DNA of 64,000 nucleotides. It comes from Cryobacterium sp. SO1 (lineage in GTDB: Bacteria > Actinomycetota > Actinomycetes > Actinomycetales > Microbacteriaceae). Position numbers and translations under genes: made by a program. The stretch is from positions 1,054,001 through 1,118,000 of the forward strand of contig NZ_CP067394.1 in assembly GCF_004210215.2 (NCBI RefSeq), given 5' to 3'. Under the pieces are notes generated by a model. It was not told the origin of the DNA. It worked only from the letters and a program-made list of their open reading frames with translations, and did no database searches. Below, piece after piece: positions 34,363 to 47,609 of the stretch; the stretch's first letter is position 1; the number at the start of each line of letters is the position of its first letter.

Positions 34363-35538
34363 ATGACCTCGGCCAGCCCTGACCTCACCCCCTCCTCGAA
34401 CGAGCCTGCCCCGACCAGCGCCGCGACCGAACGGTTCTCGCCCCTGCACGCCGCGCACGTGGCCGCCGGTGCCAGCTTCACCGACTTCGCCGGCTGGCAG
34501 ATGCCCGTGCGCTACTCCAGCGACCTCGCCGAGCACCACGCCGTGCGCAAGGCGGCGGGCCTGTTCGACCTGTCCCACATGGCCGAGATCCGCATCAGCG
34601 GCCCGCAGGCCGGCGAGTTCCTCGACCACGCCCTGGCCGGCCGGCTCTCGGTGATCGACCTCATGCAGGCCAAGTACAGCCTGATGCTCAACTCCCGCGG
34701 CGGCATCATCGACGACCTCGTCGTCTACCGCACCGGCGAGACCGAGTTCCTCGTGGTGGCCAACGCCGGCAATCACGACCAGGCCCTCGACGCCCTCACC
34801 GCCCGGGCCGCCCGGTTCGACGTGACCGTCACCGATGAGAGCGATGACACCGCCCTCATCGCCGTGCAGGGCCCCAACGCCCTCACCATCGTGCAGGCCA
34901 CCGCCGGCCTCAGCATCGACGGCGACCTGGCGGCCCTGCGCTACTACCGCGCGATCACCGGAACCTTTGCCGGCACCCCGGTACTCATCGCTCGCACCGG
35001 CTACACCGGCGAGGACGGCTTCGAGCTCTACCTGTCGGCCGCCTCTGCTCTCGCCCTCTGGGACGCGATCGTCGTCGCCGGCGCCCCGCAGGACCTGGTT
35101 CCCGCCGGTCTCGCCAGCCGCGACACCCTGCGCCTCGAAGCCGGGATGCCGCTCTACGGTCACGAACTGACCACATCCACCTACCCCGCCCAGGCGGGCC
35201 TTGGCCGGGTCGTCAACCTCGCCAAGCCCACCGACTTCGTCGGCCGCACCGCCAGCGAGGAAGGCCCCGCCGGCGACGCCCCCGTGCTCGTCGGCCTGGT
35301 CTCCACCGGCAAGCGCGCCGGTCGCGCCGGCTACCAGATCTTCCGCAGCCCCGACGCCACCGAAGCCGAGGGCGTCATCACGAGTGGTGCACTCTCGCCC
35401 ACCCTGGGCTACCCGATCGCCATGGCGTACCTGCCGCCGGCGCTGGCCCGACTCGACACCGAGGTGTTCATCGACGTACGCGGCACCCGCGCACCCGCCA
35501 CGGTGATCGCCCTGCCGTTCTACAAGCGCCCCAAATAG
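34363..35538 (+). CDS. gcvT: Glycine cleavage system T protein (aminomethyltransferase)
   Basis: 391 residues from ATG 34363 with GGAGAACTC upstream. It starts with FSPLHAAHVAAGASFTDFAGWQMPVRYSSDLAEHHAVRKAAGLFDLSHM, the folate-binding GcvT signature. Later come DDLVVYR, IAVQGPNAL and ARTGYTGEDGFELY, and a C-terminal barrel ending ATVIALPFYKRPK. It transfers the methylene group from the aminomethyl-lipoyl arm of GcvH to tetrahydrofolate and releases ammonia. It is the first gene of gcvT-gcvH-gcvP, controlled by the glycine riboswitch directly upstream. Confidence 0.97.
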   Translation: MTSASPDLTPSSNEPAPTSAATERFSPLHAAHVAAGASFTDFAGWQMPVRYSSDLAEHHAVRKAAGLFDLSHMAEIRISGPQAGEFLDHALAGRLSVIDLMQAKYSLMLNSRGGIIDDLVVYRTGETEFLVVANAGNHDQALDALTARAARFDVTVTDESDDTALIAVQGPNALTIVQATAGLSIDGDLAALRYYRAITGTFAGTPVLIARTGYTGEDGFELYLSAASALALWDAIVVAGAPQDLVPAGLASRDTLRLEAGMPLYGHELTTSTYPAQAGLGRVVNLAKPTDFVGRTASEEGPAGDAPVLVGLVSTGKRAGRAGYQIFRSPDATEAEGVITSGALSPTLGYPIAMAYLPPALARLDTEVFIDVRGTRAPATVIALPFYKRPK

Positions 35539-35654
35539 CGCAACGGCGCACGGATGGCCCGGTCCCGGGCATCCGCGCACCCGGTGCAGCGAGATCGCGC
35601 GCATCGCCCCTGAACTGATCCACCCCTGTGATCGCCCCTTTGAGAGGAAACCCC

Positions 35655-36026
35655 ATGGCAGACAAGACCGAACTCCAGTACACCGCAGAGCACGAGTGGG
35701 TGCTCGTCGACGGCGACACCGCCACAGTGGGTATCACCGCCTACGCCGCCGACAAGCTCGGCGACGTGGTCTTCGTTGAGCTGCCCGAGGTGGGCAGCGC
35801 CGTCGCCGCAGGCACCGTCGTCGGCGAGATCGAGTCGACCAAGTCGGTCGGGGAACTCTTCGCACCCATCAACGGCACCGTCGCCGAGATCAACGACGCC
35901 GTCGTCGACAGCCCCGAACTCGTCAACAGCGACCCGCTCGGCGAGGGCTGGCTCATCAAGGTCACCTTCGAGACCCTCCCCACGCTGCTCAGCTACGCCG
36001 AGTACTCCGCCATCATCGGCGAATAG
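35655..36026 (+). CDS. gcvH: Glycine cleavage system H protein
   Basis: 123 residues from ATG 35655 with GAGAGGAAA upstream. A short in-frame extension exists but has no ribosome site. It carries the lipoyl attachment Lys63 in [15 protein letters not shown], and the HEWV start and [13 protein letters not shown] are family marks. It shuttles the aminomethyl group from GcvP to GcvT. A GC-rich imperfect hairpin (about 35551-35580) lies in the 116-base gap after gcvT. A CCCGA pentanucleotide run follows the stop. Confidence 0.97.
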   Translation: MADKTELQYTAEHEWVLVDGDTATVGITAYAADKLGDVVFVELPEVGSAVAAGTVVGEIESTKSVGELFAPINGTVAEINDAVVDSPELVNSDPLGEGWLIKVTFETLPTLLSYAEYSAIIGE

Positions 36027-36071
36027 CCCGACCCGACCCAGCCCGACCCGACCCGACCCGACCTGACCGAC
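36027..36071 (+). repeat. Pentanucleotide run between gcvH and gcvP
   Basis: About eight near-perfect copies of CCCGA (with CCCAG and CCTGA variants) fill the gap between the gcvH stop and the gcvP ribosome site GGAAAGAG. Confidence 0.8.
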
Positions 36072-36093
36072 CCCGGAAAGAGCCTCTCCACAC

Positions 36094-38991
<2,898 letters not shown>

Positions 38992-38999
38992 TTCCCCCT

Positions 39000-39060
39000 C
39001 GCGAACTGAGAGAAAAGCCCCAAGAATTTCGAATTCTTGGGGCTTTTCTCACGGTTCGCG
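39000..39060. repeat. Dispersed palindromic element, copy 2 (after gcvP)
   Basis: A 61-base inverted repeat begins CGCGAACTGAG and ends CTCACGGTTCGCG. The inner stem AAAAGCCCCAAGAATT pairs with its complement around TCGA. The outer left arm has about three mismatches to the consensus. Placed directly after the gcvP stop it can form one long hairpin and probably doubles as a terminator. Confidence 0.88.
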
Positions 39061-39164
39061 GACCGGATGCGCATGGTTGCTATTCCGGACGGACCTCCCG
39101 TACGTTGGACGAGCATGTCAAACGATGCCGGGACTTTCCCGGCATGCGGAAGGGGGCGAATCTC

Positions 39165-39671
39165 ATGATTCGCAAAAAAAAGACATTCGCCTTTATCGGT
39201 TCAACACTGGGGATCGTCGGGGGGCTGATGGCTTTCCCGGCCGCCGCGAATGCCGCTGAAACAGTGTGCGAGCCCGGCTATGTGGATACCAGCTTCACGC
39301 AGTCCGCGTCGGGCTTCGAGGCCGCCGGCTCAACGGCCGGAAGCAACGGCACCGATACGACGCGGGAAATCACCTTGCAGGTGCAGCACGAAAGTACCCA
39401 CTCGGCGAGTGTCACCGGTTCCATCTCGTTGGACTCGGTCCTGTCGCCCGTCAAGGCCCAGCTCGCCGCCACGGCAACTGCCAGCGAGAGCTGGACGGCC
39501 GGGGCGTCCATCCCGGTGACCCTCGCACCCGGCGAGACGGCAACGGTCGTCTATGGGTATTCCACCGTGACTTTCTCGGGGTCACAGAGAACCTGCACAG
39601 GTGCCGGGCAGTTCGGCCCGTCTACGTCCTTCTCGGGCCAGGCGCCGACCGGAACGCAATTCAACCTGTAG
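39165..39671 (+). CDS. Small secreted protein of unknown function
   Basis: 168 residues from ATG 39165, with AAGGGGG upstream. The signal peptide is IRKKKTFAFIGSTLGIVGGLMAFPAAANAA. The mature part is Ser/Thr/Gly-rich with two cysteines (ETVCEPGYVDTSFTQSASGF and SQRTCTGAG), the beta-rich segment REITLQVQHESTHSASVTGSISLD and an amphipathic ALA-rich piece. No enzyme motif was seen. The pattern loosely resembles secreted pore-former or adhesin-like beta proteins, but no family is assigned. An 8-bp inverted repeat (ATGCCGGG-ACTTT-CCCGGCAT, 39125-39145) lies just upstream and may be an operator. Confidence 0.75.
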   Translation: MIRKKKTFAFIGSTLGIVGGLMAFPAAANAAETVCEPGYVDTSFTQSASGFEAAGSTAGSNGTDTTREITLQVQHESTHSASVTGSISLDSVLSPVKAQLAATATASESWTAGASIPVTLAPGETATVVYGYSTVTFSGSQRTCTGAGQFGPSTSFSGQAPTGTQFNL

Positions 39672-39733
39672 CGGACCCGCGGCCCGTCGTGCCCCACCTG
39701 AGGGCGACGGGCCGGCTCATCGCACGTGCGCAT

Positions 39734-40543
39734 TCAGGACGGAGCAAGCAGCCCTGGCCACCAGGCGAGGGCAAGCGGGTAGCCGACGAAAGAGAGGATG
39801 TCGAGCACCCAGTGCGCGATCACCAGAGGCATCACCCGCCCCCAACGCAGGTAGCACCAGCCGAAAACCACTCCCATCAGCGCATTGCCCACGAACGGTC
39901 CGATGCCCTGATAGAGGTGGTAGCTGCCGCGCAGTAGCGCCGCCGAGATGATGATGGTCCAGGCGTTCCAGCCCAGCTCGCGCAGCCGGGTGAAGAGGTA
40001 GCCCACCACGATGAGCTCCTCACTCAGCGCGGCGCGGAGCCCTGAAAATACCAGGATCGGGATCGTCCACCAGAAGGTGTCCAGCGGCGAGGGCACCACG
40101 GCCACCGTGAAGCCCAGCGCCCGGCCGGCCAGGTAGAGACCGAGACCCGGGATGCCGATGAGCAGCAGCAGCCCGCCGCCGCGCAGAAGATCTCGGCGCG
40201 GCTCGGTGAAATCCACCCCGAGCCGACGGAACGAGCTCTGACCGGGCCGCCACAGCAGGTAGAGCACCAGGGCCACCGGGAACAGCGAGAAAACTATGCC
40301 AAGGAATTGGTAGGTGAAGTCCAGCCACTCGCGCGTGGACTGCGACCCGTTGATGGTCGCCGACTGATCGCTGAGCGCGACCTCCGCGGTCAACCTGGAG
40401 ATGATCGACACGACCGAGTACACCGCTGAGGCGCCGAGCGAGAGCCCAAGCACGATCGCGATCTCCCAGCGCAGCCGCACCCGCGACGCGGCCGAGCCGG
40501 ATGAGGTGGCCGGGCCAGCCGGGCCAGGGGACATGTTGCTCAT
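39734..40543 (-). CDS. CPBP-family intramembrane protease homologue
   Basis: 269 residues from ATG 40543, with about eight membrane helices. Motif 1 is SEELIVVGYLFTRLRELGW (EE present, but the usual EExxxR arginine is Val), motif 2 is RGSYHLYQGIGPF and motif 3 is VIAHWVLD. The EExxVVGYL form is the usual one in an actinobacterial subgroup, so it is not a decayed gene. Relatives include Rce1/Abi prenyl-protein proteases and bacteriocin self-immunity proteins. Its start overlaps the stop of the DCC gene by 4 bases (ATGA). Confidence 0.87.
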   Translation of the reverse strand: MSNMSPGPAGPATSSGSAASRVRLRWEIAIVLGLSLGASAVYSVVSIISRLTAEVALSDQSATINGSQSTREWLDFTYQFLGIVFSLFPVALVLYLLWRPGQSSFRRLGVDFTEPRRDLLRGGGLLLLIGIPGLGLYLAGRALGFTVAVVPSPLDTFWWTIPILVFSGLRAALSEELIVVGYLFTRLRELGWNAWTIIISAALLRGSYHLYQGIGPFVGNALMGVVFGWCYLRWGRVMPLVIAHWVLDILSFVGYPLALAWWPGLLAPS

Positions 40544-40932
40544 GCCGCGCCCGGCATCCGGCACGCCGGAGTGCCGCCGGGCAGACGGTACCGGTACCGG
40601 GCCACGAGGTGATATCCGGCGTCCGCCAGCCACGACCACGGCGGCACAGTGGCCAACCAGCCGAGCATGCGCAGAGCCGCATGCGGTTGGCCGCGCAACA
40701 AAGCGGCGACGGCGCCGGCACCGCCGTAACGCCGGCCACCGGTGACGAACCACACCCTGGACCTCGCCTCCTCCTCGGTCAGCCCGAAATCCGGAAGGTC
40801 GGCCCGTTGGAACGGCACGGTAGAGGGCACCTTGGGCATCGTGCGCTCCAGCCACCGCACTGCGGTCGTGCAGAAGCCGCAATCCCCGTCGAAGATGAGG
40901 GTGGCGGGCTGTTCGGGCAGGTGTCTCGACAT
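40540..40932 (-). CDS. DCC-family thiol-disulfide oxidoreductase-like protein (DUF393)
   Basis: 130 residues from ATG 40932. The name-giving motif is FDGDCGFCTTAVRWLERTMP (DxxCxxC), then VPFQRADLPDFGLTEEEARSRVWFV, YGGAGAVAALLRGQPHAALRMLGWLATVPPW and a basic end. The fold is thioredoxin-like, and the physiological substrate is unknown. It is translationally coupled to the CPBP gene. The preceding 302 bases (40933-41234) between divergent genes hold promoters but no recognisable gene. Confidence 0.88.
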   Translation of the reverse strand: MSRHLPEQPATLIFDGDCGFCTTAVRWLERTMPKVPSTVPFQRADLPDFGLTEEEARSRVWFVTGGRRYGGAGAVAALLRGQPHAALRMLGWLATVPPWSWLADAGYHLVARYRYRLPGGTPACRMPGAA

Positions 40933-41234
40933 CCCTCTATCTTGCGCCCTGACGGTTGACCGGCGCACGAACGAGCCAGAAACCGCTCTCATGAAACCGC
41001 TTGCACACGCCGTTCGGACCAATGTCCCAAGCATCGTGAGAGATCCTCGCAGGATTCGCAGATAAAACTGGCAATTTCCTCCTCCGCGCAAGAATCGTGC
41101 GTCTTATGTTTCTGCTCGGTAACGTTTGCTGCCACGTTTTGCACCCGGCGCGAGACCTACCTATGGTTTTGATAACTAGAGCACCGCTATGGTCTCGAAC
41201 CACTGCGGCGCCAACCCTTTGCACAGGAGGAATT

Positions 41235-42854
41235 TTGAAGAGATCCCGCATGGGCCTGAGCGCCCTCGCGCTCATTTCGGTGAGCGCCCTGGCGCTGGCC
41301 GGTTGCGCTTCGTCGAACGACGAACCGGCCGCTCCGGCCGGAGACTCGTCTGCCATCGTCAGCACGAACGGCAGCGAACCGCAGAACCCGTTGATCCCGA
41401 CCAACACCACCGAAACCGGTGGCGGCAAGATCATGACGTCTCTTTTCGCCGGTCTGGTCTCCTACGACGCTGACGGGGCCATCGAGAACGAGGTCGCCAA
41501 GTCGATCGAGTCCGACGACGCCACCAACTGGACCGTCACGCTGAACGACGGCTGGACCTTCACCAATGGTGAAGCTGTCACCTCTTCCTCCTTCGTGGAT
41601 GCTTGGAACTACGGTGCGCTGTTCAGCAACGCCCAGGGTGCCTCCTACTTCTTCGACGACATCGCCGGCTACAACCCCGAGGCCGATGCCGAGCTGGCGG
41701 GTCTCAAGGTCGTCGACGACACCACGTTCACCGTCGAGCTTGCCTCGCCCGAGGCCGACTGGCCGCTGCGCCTCGGCTACACGGCCTTCATGCCGCTGCC
41801 GAGCGCCGCGTACGACGACATGGCCGCCTTCGGTGAAAACCCGGTCGGCAACGGCCCGTACATGCTCGAGGGCGAAGGCGCCTGGGTTCACGAAGAGGGC
41901 ATCAACCTGGTGACCAACCCCGACTACGACGGTGTTCGCAAACCCGTAAACGGCGGACTGAACATCATCTTCTACGCCACTCCGGATGCCGCCTACGCGG
42001 ATGTCCAGGGCGGCAACCTCGACGTTCTGGATGCTATCCCGGACTCGGCGACTGAGACCTACCAGGATGAATTCGGTGACCGTGCTGTCAACCAGCCCGC
42101 CGCCATCTTCCAGGCCTTCAACATGCCCTACTACCTCGAGCACTGGAGCGGCGAAGAGGGAGAGCTGCGTCGTGCAGCCATCTCGATGTCGATCAACCGC
42201 GAAGAGATCACCGACGTCATCTTCCAGGGCACCCGTACCCCGGCAACTGACTTCACCTCTCCGGTCATCGACGGCTACTCCGACCAGCTCGACGGCGCCG
42301 AGGTTCTCGAATACAACCCCAAGGAAGCCGTGAAGCTGTGGGCTGAAGCCGACGCCATCGCACCATACGGCGACACCGTTTTCGACATCGCCTACAACTC
42401 AGACGGTCCCCACCAGGCTTGGGTCGATGCCGTCGCCAACAGCATCAAGAACACCCTGAGCATCGACGCGGTCGGCAAGCCGTACCCGACCTTCGCCGCG
42501 TCGTTGGAGGACCGTGACGCCCAGAAGCTGACCGGTGCCACTCGCGCCGGATGGCAGGCCGACTACCCGTCGCTGTACAACTTCCTCGCGCCGCTGTACC
42601 AGACCGGTGCGGGCTCGAACTACGAGGGCTACAGCAGCGAAGAGTTCGACACGCTCCTCAAGGAGGGTGCCGCTGCGGAAACCGTCGAAGACGCGACCGC
42701 GAAGTACCAGGACGCTCAGGAGGTTCTGCTGAAGGACCTGCCGACGATCCCGCTGTGGTACTCCAACGTCAACGGCGTGTGGGCTGAAAGCGTCGGCGAC
42801 GTCGTCTTCGGCTGGGATTCAGTCCCGCTGTATCACCAGATCACCAAGGGATAA
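41235..42854 (+). CDS. Peptide ABC transporter substrate-binding lipoprotein (system 1)
   Basis: 539 residues from TTG 41235, chosen because AGGAGG lies 5 bases upstream. ATG 41250 is also possible. The lipoprotein signal is MGLSALALISVSALALAGC (lipobox LAGC). The mature part is a cluster C (OppA/DppA) binding protein: LIPTNTTETGGGKIMTSLFAGLVSYDADG, TNWTVTLNDGWTFTNGEAVTSSSFVDAWNYG, NPVGNGPYMLEGEGAW, LRRAAISMSINREEI. It captures oligopeptides outside the membrane for the permeases that follow. A strong hairpin in the next gap (42878-42906) probably raises its level over the permeases. Confidence 0.93.
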   Translation: MKRSRMGLSALALISVSALALAGCASSNDEPAAPAGDSSAIVSTNGSEPQNPLIPTNTTETGGGKIMTSLFAGLVSYDADGAIENEVAKSIESDDATNWTVTLNDGWTFTNGEAVTSSSFVDAWNYGALFSNAQGASYFFDDIAGYNPEADAELAGLKVVDDTTFTVELASPEADWPLRLGYTAFMPLPSAAYDDMAAFGENPVGNGPYMLEGEGAWVHEEGINLVTNPDYDGVRKPVNGGLNIIFYATPDAAYADVQGGNLDVLDAIPDSATETYQDEFGDRAVNQPAAIFQAFNMPYYLEHWSGEEGELRRAAISMSINREEITDVIFQGTRTPATDFTSPVIDGYSDQLDGAEVLEYNPKEAVKLWAEADAIAPYGDTVFDIAYNSDGPHQAWVDAVANSIKNTLSIDAVGKPYPTFAASLEDRDAQKLTGATRAGWQADYPSLYNFLAPLYQTGAGSNYEGYSSEEFDTLLKEGAAAETVEDATAKYQDAQEVLLKDLPTIPLWYSNVNGVWAESVGDVVFGWDSVPLYHQITKG

Positions 42855-42877
42855 CACCTAGTTCCACCCGCAGTGCG

Positions 42878-42906
42878 ATGTCCGGGGCGTCAAGCCCCGG
42901 ACATCC
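42878..42906 (+). terminator. 12-bp hairpin between binding protein and permease (attenuator)
   Basis: GATGTCCGGGGC (42878-42889) pairs perfectly with 42895-42906 around a GTCAA loop. It lies inside the operon, where partial termination or mRNA 3'-end protection of the binding-protein message is common. Confidence 0.7.
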
Positions 42907-42969
42907 CACTGACTAGACTCATTCAGTGATTGCGACCCTCATGCACAAACGAACTACGGAGCTCACCTG

Positions 42970-43899
42970 ATGCTGTGGTACACAGGCAGGCGCCTCCTAC
43001 AGATGATTCCCGTCTTCTTCGGCGCGACTTTTCTGATTTACTTCATGGTCTTCTCCCTGCCGGGCGATCCCATCGCCGCCCTCTACGGCGACCGGCCGCC
43101 GGCGCCAGGCGTGATCGAACAGATCCGGGCGCAGTACAACCTGGACAAGCCGTTGCTCCAGCAGTACGCCATCTACATCGGCAACTTCTTTCAGGGTGAC
43201 CTCGGCACCACCTACTCCGGCCGTCCCGTCACCGATGTCATGGCCTCCGCCTTCCCCATCACATTCAGGCTGGCGATGCTGGCCCTGGCCTTCGAGGCGT
43301 TCTTCGGAATTCTTGTCGGCCTCGTCGCGGGCCTGCGCAAGGGCAAGCTGTTCGACGCCAGCGCCCTCGTCGTCAGCCTGCTGCTCATCAGCGTTCCGAC
43401 CTTCGTCATCGGGTTTGTCTTCAGGCTGGTGTTCGGCGTTCAACTGGGCTGGTTCCGAACCACGGTGAGCGGGGAGGCCCCGTGGGGCGAGTTGGTGCTT
43501 CCGGCGATCGTGCTGGCATCCGTTTCCTTCGCCTACATCGTTCGTCTCACCCGGGCTAGCGTGGCCGACAATCTCAATGCCGATTTTGTTCGCACCGCCA
43601 CGGCCAAGGGTCTGTCCCGCGAGCGGGTCGTCACCGTCCACGTCCTCCGCAACTCCCTCGTCCCCGTCGTCACGTTTCTCGGCGTCGACCTCGGCTCACT
43701 CATGGTCGGTGCGATTGTCACCGAGGGAATCTTCAACATCAACGGCGTCGGCGGCACCGTCTTCAAGGCCATCAAGCTCGGTGAAAGCACCACAGTGGTG
43801 TCCTTCATTGCGGTCATGGTCGTGATCTTCGTCGTTGCCAACCTGCTCGTCGACCTGCTGTACGCAGCTCTGGACCCAAGGATTCGTTATGCCAAATAA
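42970..43899 (+). CDS. Peptide ABC transporter permease, DppB/OppB type (system 1)
   Basis: 309 residues. It starts LWYTGRRLLQMIPVFFGATFLIYFMVFSLPGDPI, the usual DppB N-terminus, with about six helices. The EAA-like coupling loop is VRTATAKGLSRERVVTVHVLRNSLVPVVTFLG and the end is LLYAALDPRIRYAK. It forms the membrane channel with the next gene product. Its last 11 bases overlap the start of the second permease. Confidence 0.94.
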   Translation: MLWYTGRRLLQMIPVFFGATFLIYFMVFSLPGDPIAALYGDRPPAPGVIEQIRAQYNLDKPLLQQYAIYIGNFFQGDLGTTYSGRPVTDVMASAFPITFRLAMLALAFEAFFGILVGLVAGLRKGKLFDASALVVSLLLISVPTFVIGFVFRLVFGVQLGWFRTTVSGEAPWGELVLPAIVLASVSFAYIVRLTRASVADNLNADFVRTATAKGLSRERVVTVHVLRNSLVPVVTFLGVDLGSLMVGAIVTEGIFNINGVGGTVFKAIKLGESTTVVSFIAVMVVIFVVANLLVDLLYAALDPRIRYAK

Positions 43900-44826
43900 G
43901 CCTGGCCAGGCCCACTTCGTCGCGGAGCTGGAAGACACCCCGGTAGCCGATATCGACAAACTCGACGCGAACGAGAAGGCGCGCAGCACCTGGGCGGATG
44001 CCTGGGCGTCGATGCGCCGCCGTCCGACGTTCTGGATTTCAGCGGCATTGATCCTGCTGATCATGGTCGTGGCACTGTTCCCCACTCTCTTCACGCCGGT
44101 CGATCCGAGGCAGTGCGACCTCGGCAACAGCAACGGAGACCCCGAAGCTGGACACCCGTTCGGCTTCAACCGTCAAGGATGCGACGTCTTCGCGCGGACG
44201 ATTTGGGGCACCCAGGCGTCGGTGACCGTCGGGCTGCTTGCGGCAGGTGTCGTCACGCTGTTCGGAATCATCGTCGGCTCCCTTGCCGGCTATTACGGCG
44301 GCTGGCTCGACGCCCTCGTCTCCCGCATCGGCGACATCTTCTTCGCCATCCCCACGGTTCTCGGCGCCATCGTGCTGATGTCGGTGCTCCCCGTGGCAAC
44401 GCCTGCGACCGTCGCGTTCGTACTGTCGATCTTCGCCTGGCCGCAGATCGCTCGAATCATGCGGGGCGCGGTGCTGTCAGCGACGAATTCCGACTACGTG
44501 ATGGCCTCGACTGCGCTCGGAGTGTCGAAGTTCCGTATCCTGCTGCGTCACGTCGTGCCCAACGCGATCGCCCCGGTGATCGTGATCGCCACCGTATCGC
44601 TCGGCACATTCATCGTCGCCGAAGCGACGTTGTCGTTCTTGGGCATCGGGCTGCCGCCGAGCGTGATGTCGTGGGGGAACGACATCGGCACGGCACAGGC
44701 ATCCATTGTCACCAGTCCGCAGGTGCTTCTGTATCCCGCGGCCGCCCTGTCCATCACGGTGCTCGCGTTCCTGATGCTCGGCGACATTCTGCGCGACGCG
44801 CTTGACCCGACGGCGAGGGCCACTCG

Positions 44827-44830
<4 letters not shown>
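43889..44830 (+). CDS. Peptide ABC transporter permease, DppC/OppC type (system 1)
   Basis: 313 residues from ATG 43889. Earlier in-frame codons lie within the dppB-like gene. A cytoplasmic lead precedes the first helix (FWISAALILLIMVVALFPTLF). The external loop GHPFGFNRQGCDVFARTIWGTQASVTVGLLA is a DppC mark. The coupling loop is VMASTALGVSKFRILLRHVVPNAIAPVIV. The stop overlaps the ATPase start (ATGA). Confidence 0.94.
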
Positions 44831-46575
<1,745 letters not shown>

Positions 46576-46589
46576 GTCTGAGCGATCTG

Positions 46590-46619
46590 ACTGCCCCTCG
46601 GCTTCGGCCGGGGGGCAGT
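46590..46619 (+). terminator. Terminator after peptide importer operon 1
   Basis: ACTGCCCC and its complement form the outer stem and CGGC-TTCG-GCCG the tetraloop hairpin inside, 15 bases after the ATPase stop. Confidence 0.75.
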
Positions 46620-46641
46620 GTTGTCAGCGAGGAGATGACAC

Positions 46642-47259
46642 GTGGTGCTGACACGGCCCAGCCGCCCTGCGGGTGTCGTTCTGCGAGCACGGATGTCGGT
46701 GGGCGTCGGCGTGGCCCTCCTGGCCCTGTGTCTTCTACTGCTGGGCGACGCGATCGTGCGCGGGCGGTGGGATGTGGCCGTTCTCGCGCTGCCGGTACTG
46801 GTTGTGGTGGTCTGGCTGGCGCTCGAGGTTTTCCTGAGACCGGGCATCCGCCTGCACCCGTACGGCATCACCGTGATCAACCCGCTGGTGACCACCGAGG
46901 TGCCCTGGCTGGCGGTGACTGACGTGACCACGGGTTTCCTGGTGGCCGTCGAGACCGTCGACGGACGGCGCATCCGGTGCTGGGGTGCACCCGCCGGGAC
47001 GCGTCCTGAACGTGCCGTCGCCGAGCGCGGTGGGCGCGCGGGTGCTCGAGGCCTACCGGCGGGCGGTCGCACGCCGGCGCACCGTGTGATCGAAGCGCAC
47101 TGGGCGCAATATGGCGTGCCCGGCGTGCCCGGCGTGCCGTGCGCCGTCAACGGGAAGGCTGCGCGGCCTCGACGACGGGTGCACTGGCTGACGGTGACGG
47201 TGACGCTGGCGGTGTCGGCGGCTGCTGCGGCACTCTCCCACGCCCTCGTGGGCAGCTGA
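46642..47259 (+). CDS. Membrane protein with PH-like domain
   Basis: 205 residues from GTG 46642. Two N-terminal helices (VGVGVALLALCLLLLGD and WDVAVLALPVLVVVVWLALEVFL) are followed by a short PH-type beta unit: RPGIRLHPYGITVINPLVTTEVPWLAVTDVTTGFLVAVETVDGRRIRCWG. A linker and a C-terminal helix (WLTVTVTLAVSAAAAALSHALVG) close the protein. The linker (about 130-160) is Gly/Arg-rich. In the next frame the same DNA reads RVLNVPSPSAVGARVLEAYRRAVARRR, so a pair of compensating frameshifts is possible. Function is unknown. Confidence 0.65.
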   Translation: MVLTRPSRPAGVVLRARMSVGVGVALLALCLLLLGDAIVRGRWDVAVLALPVLVVVVWLALEVFLRPGIRLHPYGITVINPLVTTEVPWLAVTDVTTGFLVAVETVDGRRIRCWGAPAGTRPERAVAERGGRAGARGLPAGGRTPAHRVIEAHWAQYGVPGVPGVPCAVNGKAARPRRRVHWLTVTVTLAVSAAAAALSHALVGS

Positions 47260-47491
47260 CGGGCTCGCCGGAGGCGCCCGTGCCGGTGAAACCGCAAACG
47301 CGGGAAACGGCGCAGGTCGTCGTTGTTTACGAGGATTTCGTGCGCAATCCATGGAATCACGGCTTTTTTGTGCAAAAGGTGTGTTTGCTGCGAAATCGCC
47401 GACAGGGCACCCCTAGGCTCACTTCAACATCTGCGGAGCCAGACGCTCTGGTCTGCACCGTGCTTCTCCTGGGGGAGCTGAGGGGAACATT

Positions 47492-47590
47492 GTGATTCGT
47501 ATCAACGCTTTTTCCGTGTCCAGCGTCACCACCGACGGCTCCATCAAGCCGGATTCACCCTGCGCGCAACGGCGGTCGGCCAGGCTCTAA
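47492..47590 (+). CDS. Possible 32-residue leader peptide before importer operon 2
   Basis: GTG 47492, with GAGGGGAACATT just upstream, opens a frame reading IRINAFSVSSVTTDGSIKPDSPCAQRRSARL to TAA 47588-47590, 20 bases before the permease GTG. The ribosome site is better than that of the permease itself. No family was recognised. The rest of the 350-base gap (47260-47609) shows nothing else definite. Confidence 0.3.
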   Translation: MIRINAFSVSSVTTDGSIKPDSPCAQRRSARL

Positions 47591-47609
47591 CGGCGGGGCC
47601 GGCCCGCAC

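Noticed and set aside
39734..40882. Longer N-terminus for the CPBP protein
   Set aside because: The extension lies inside the DCC gene in another frame. The ATG at 40543 gives the usual start and an ATGA overlap.
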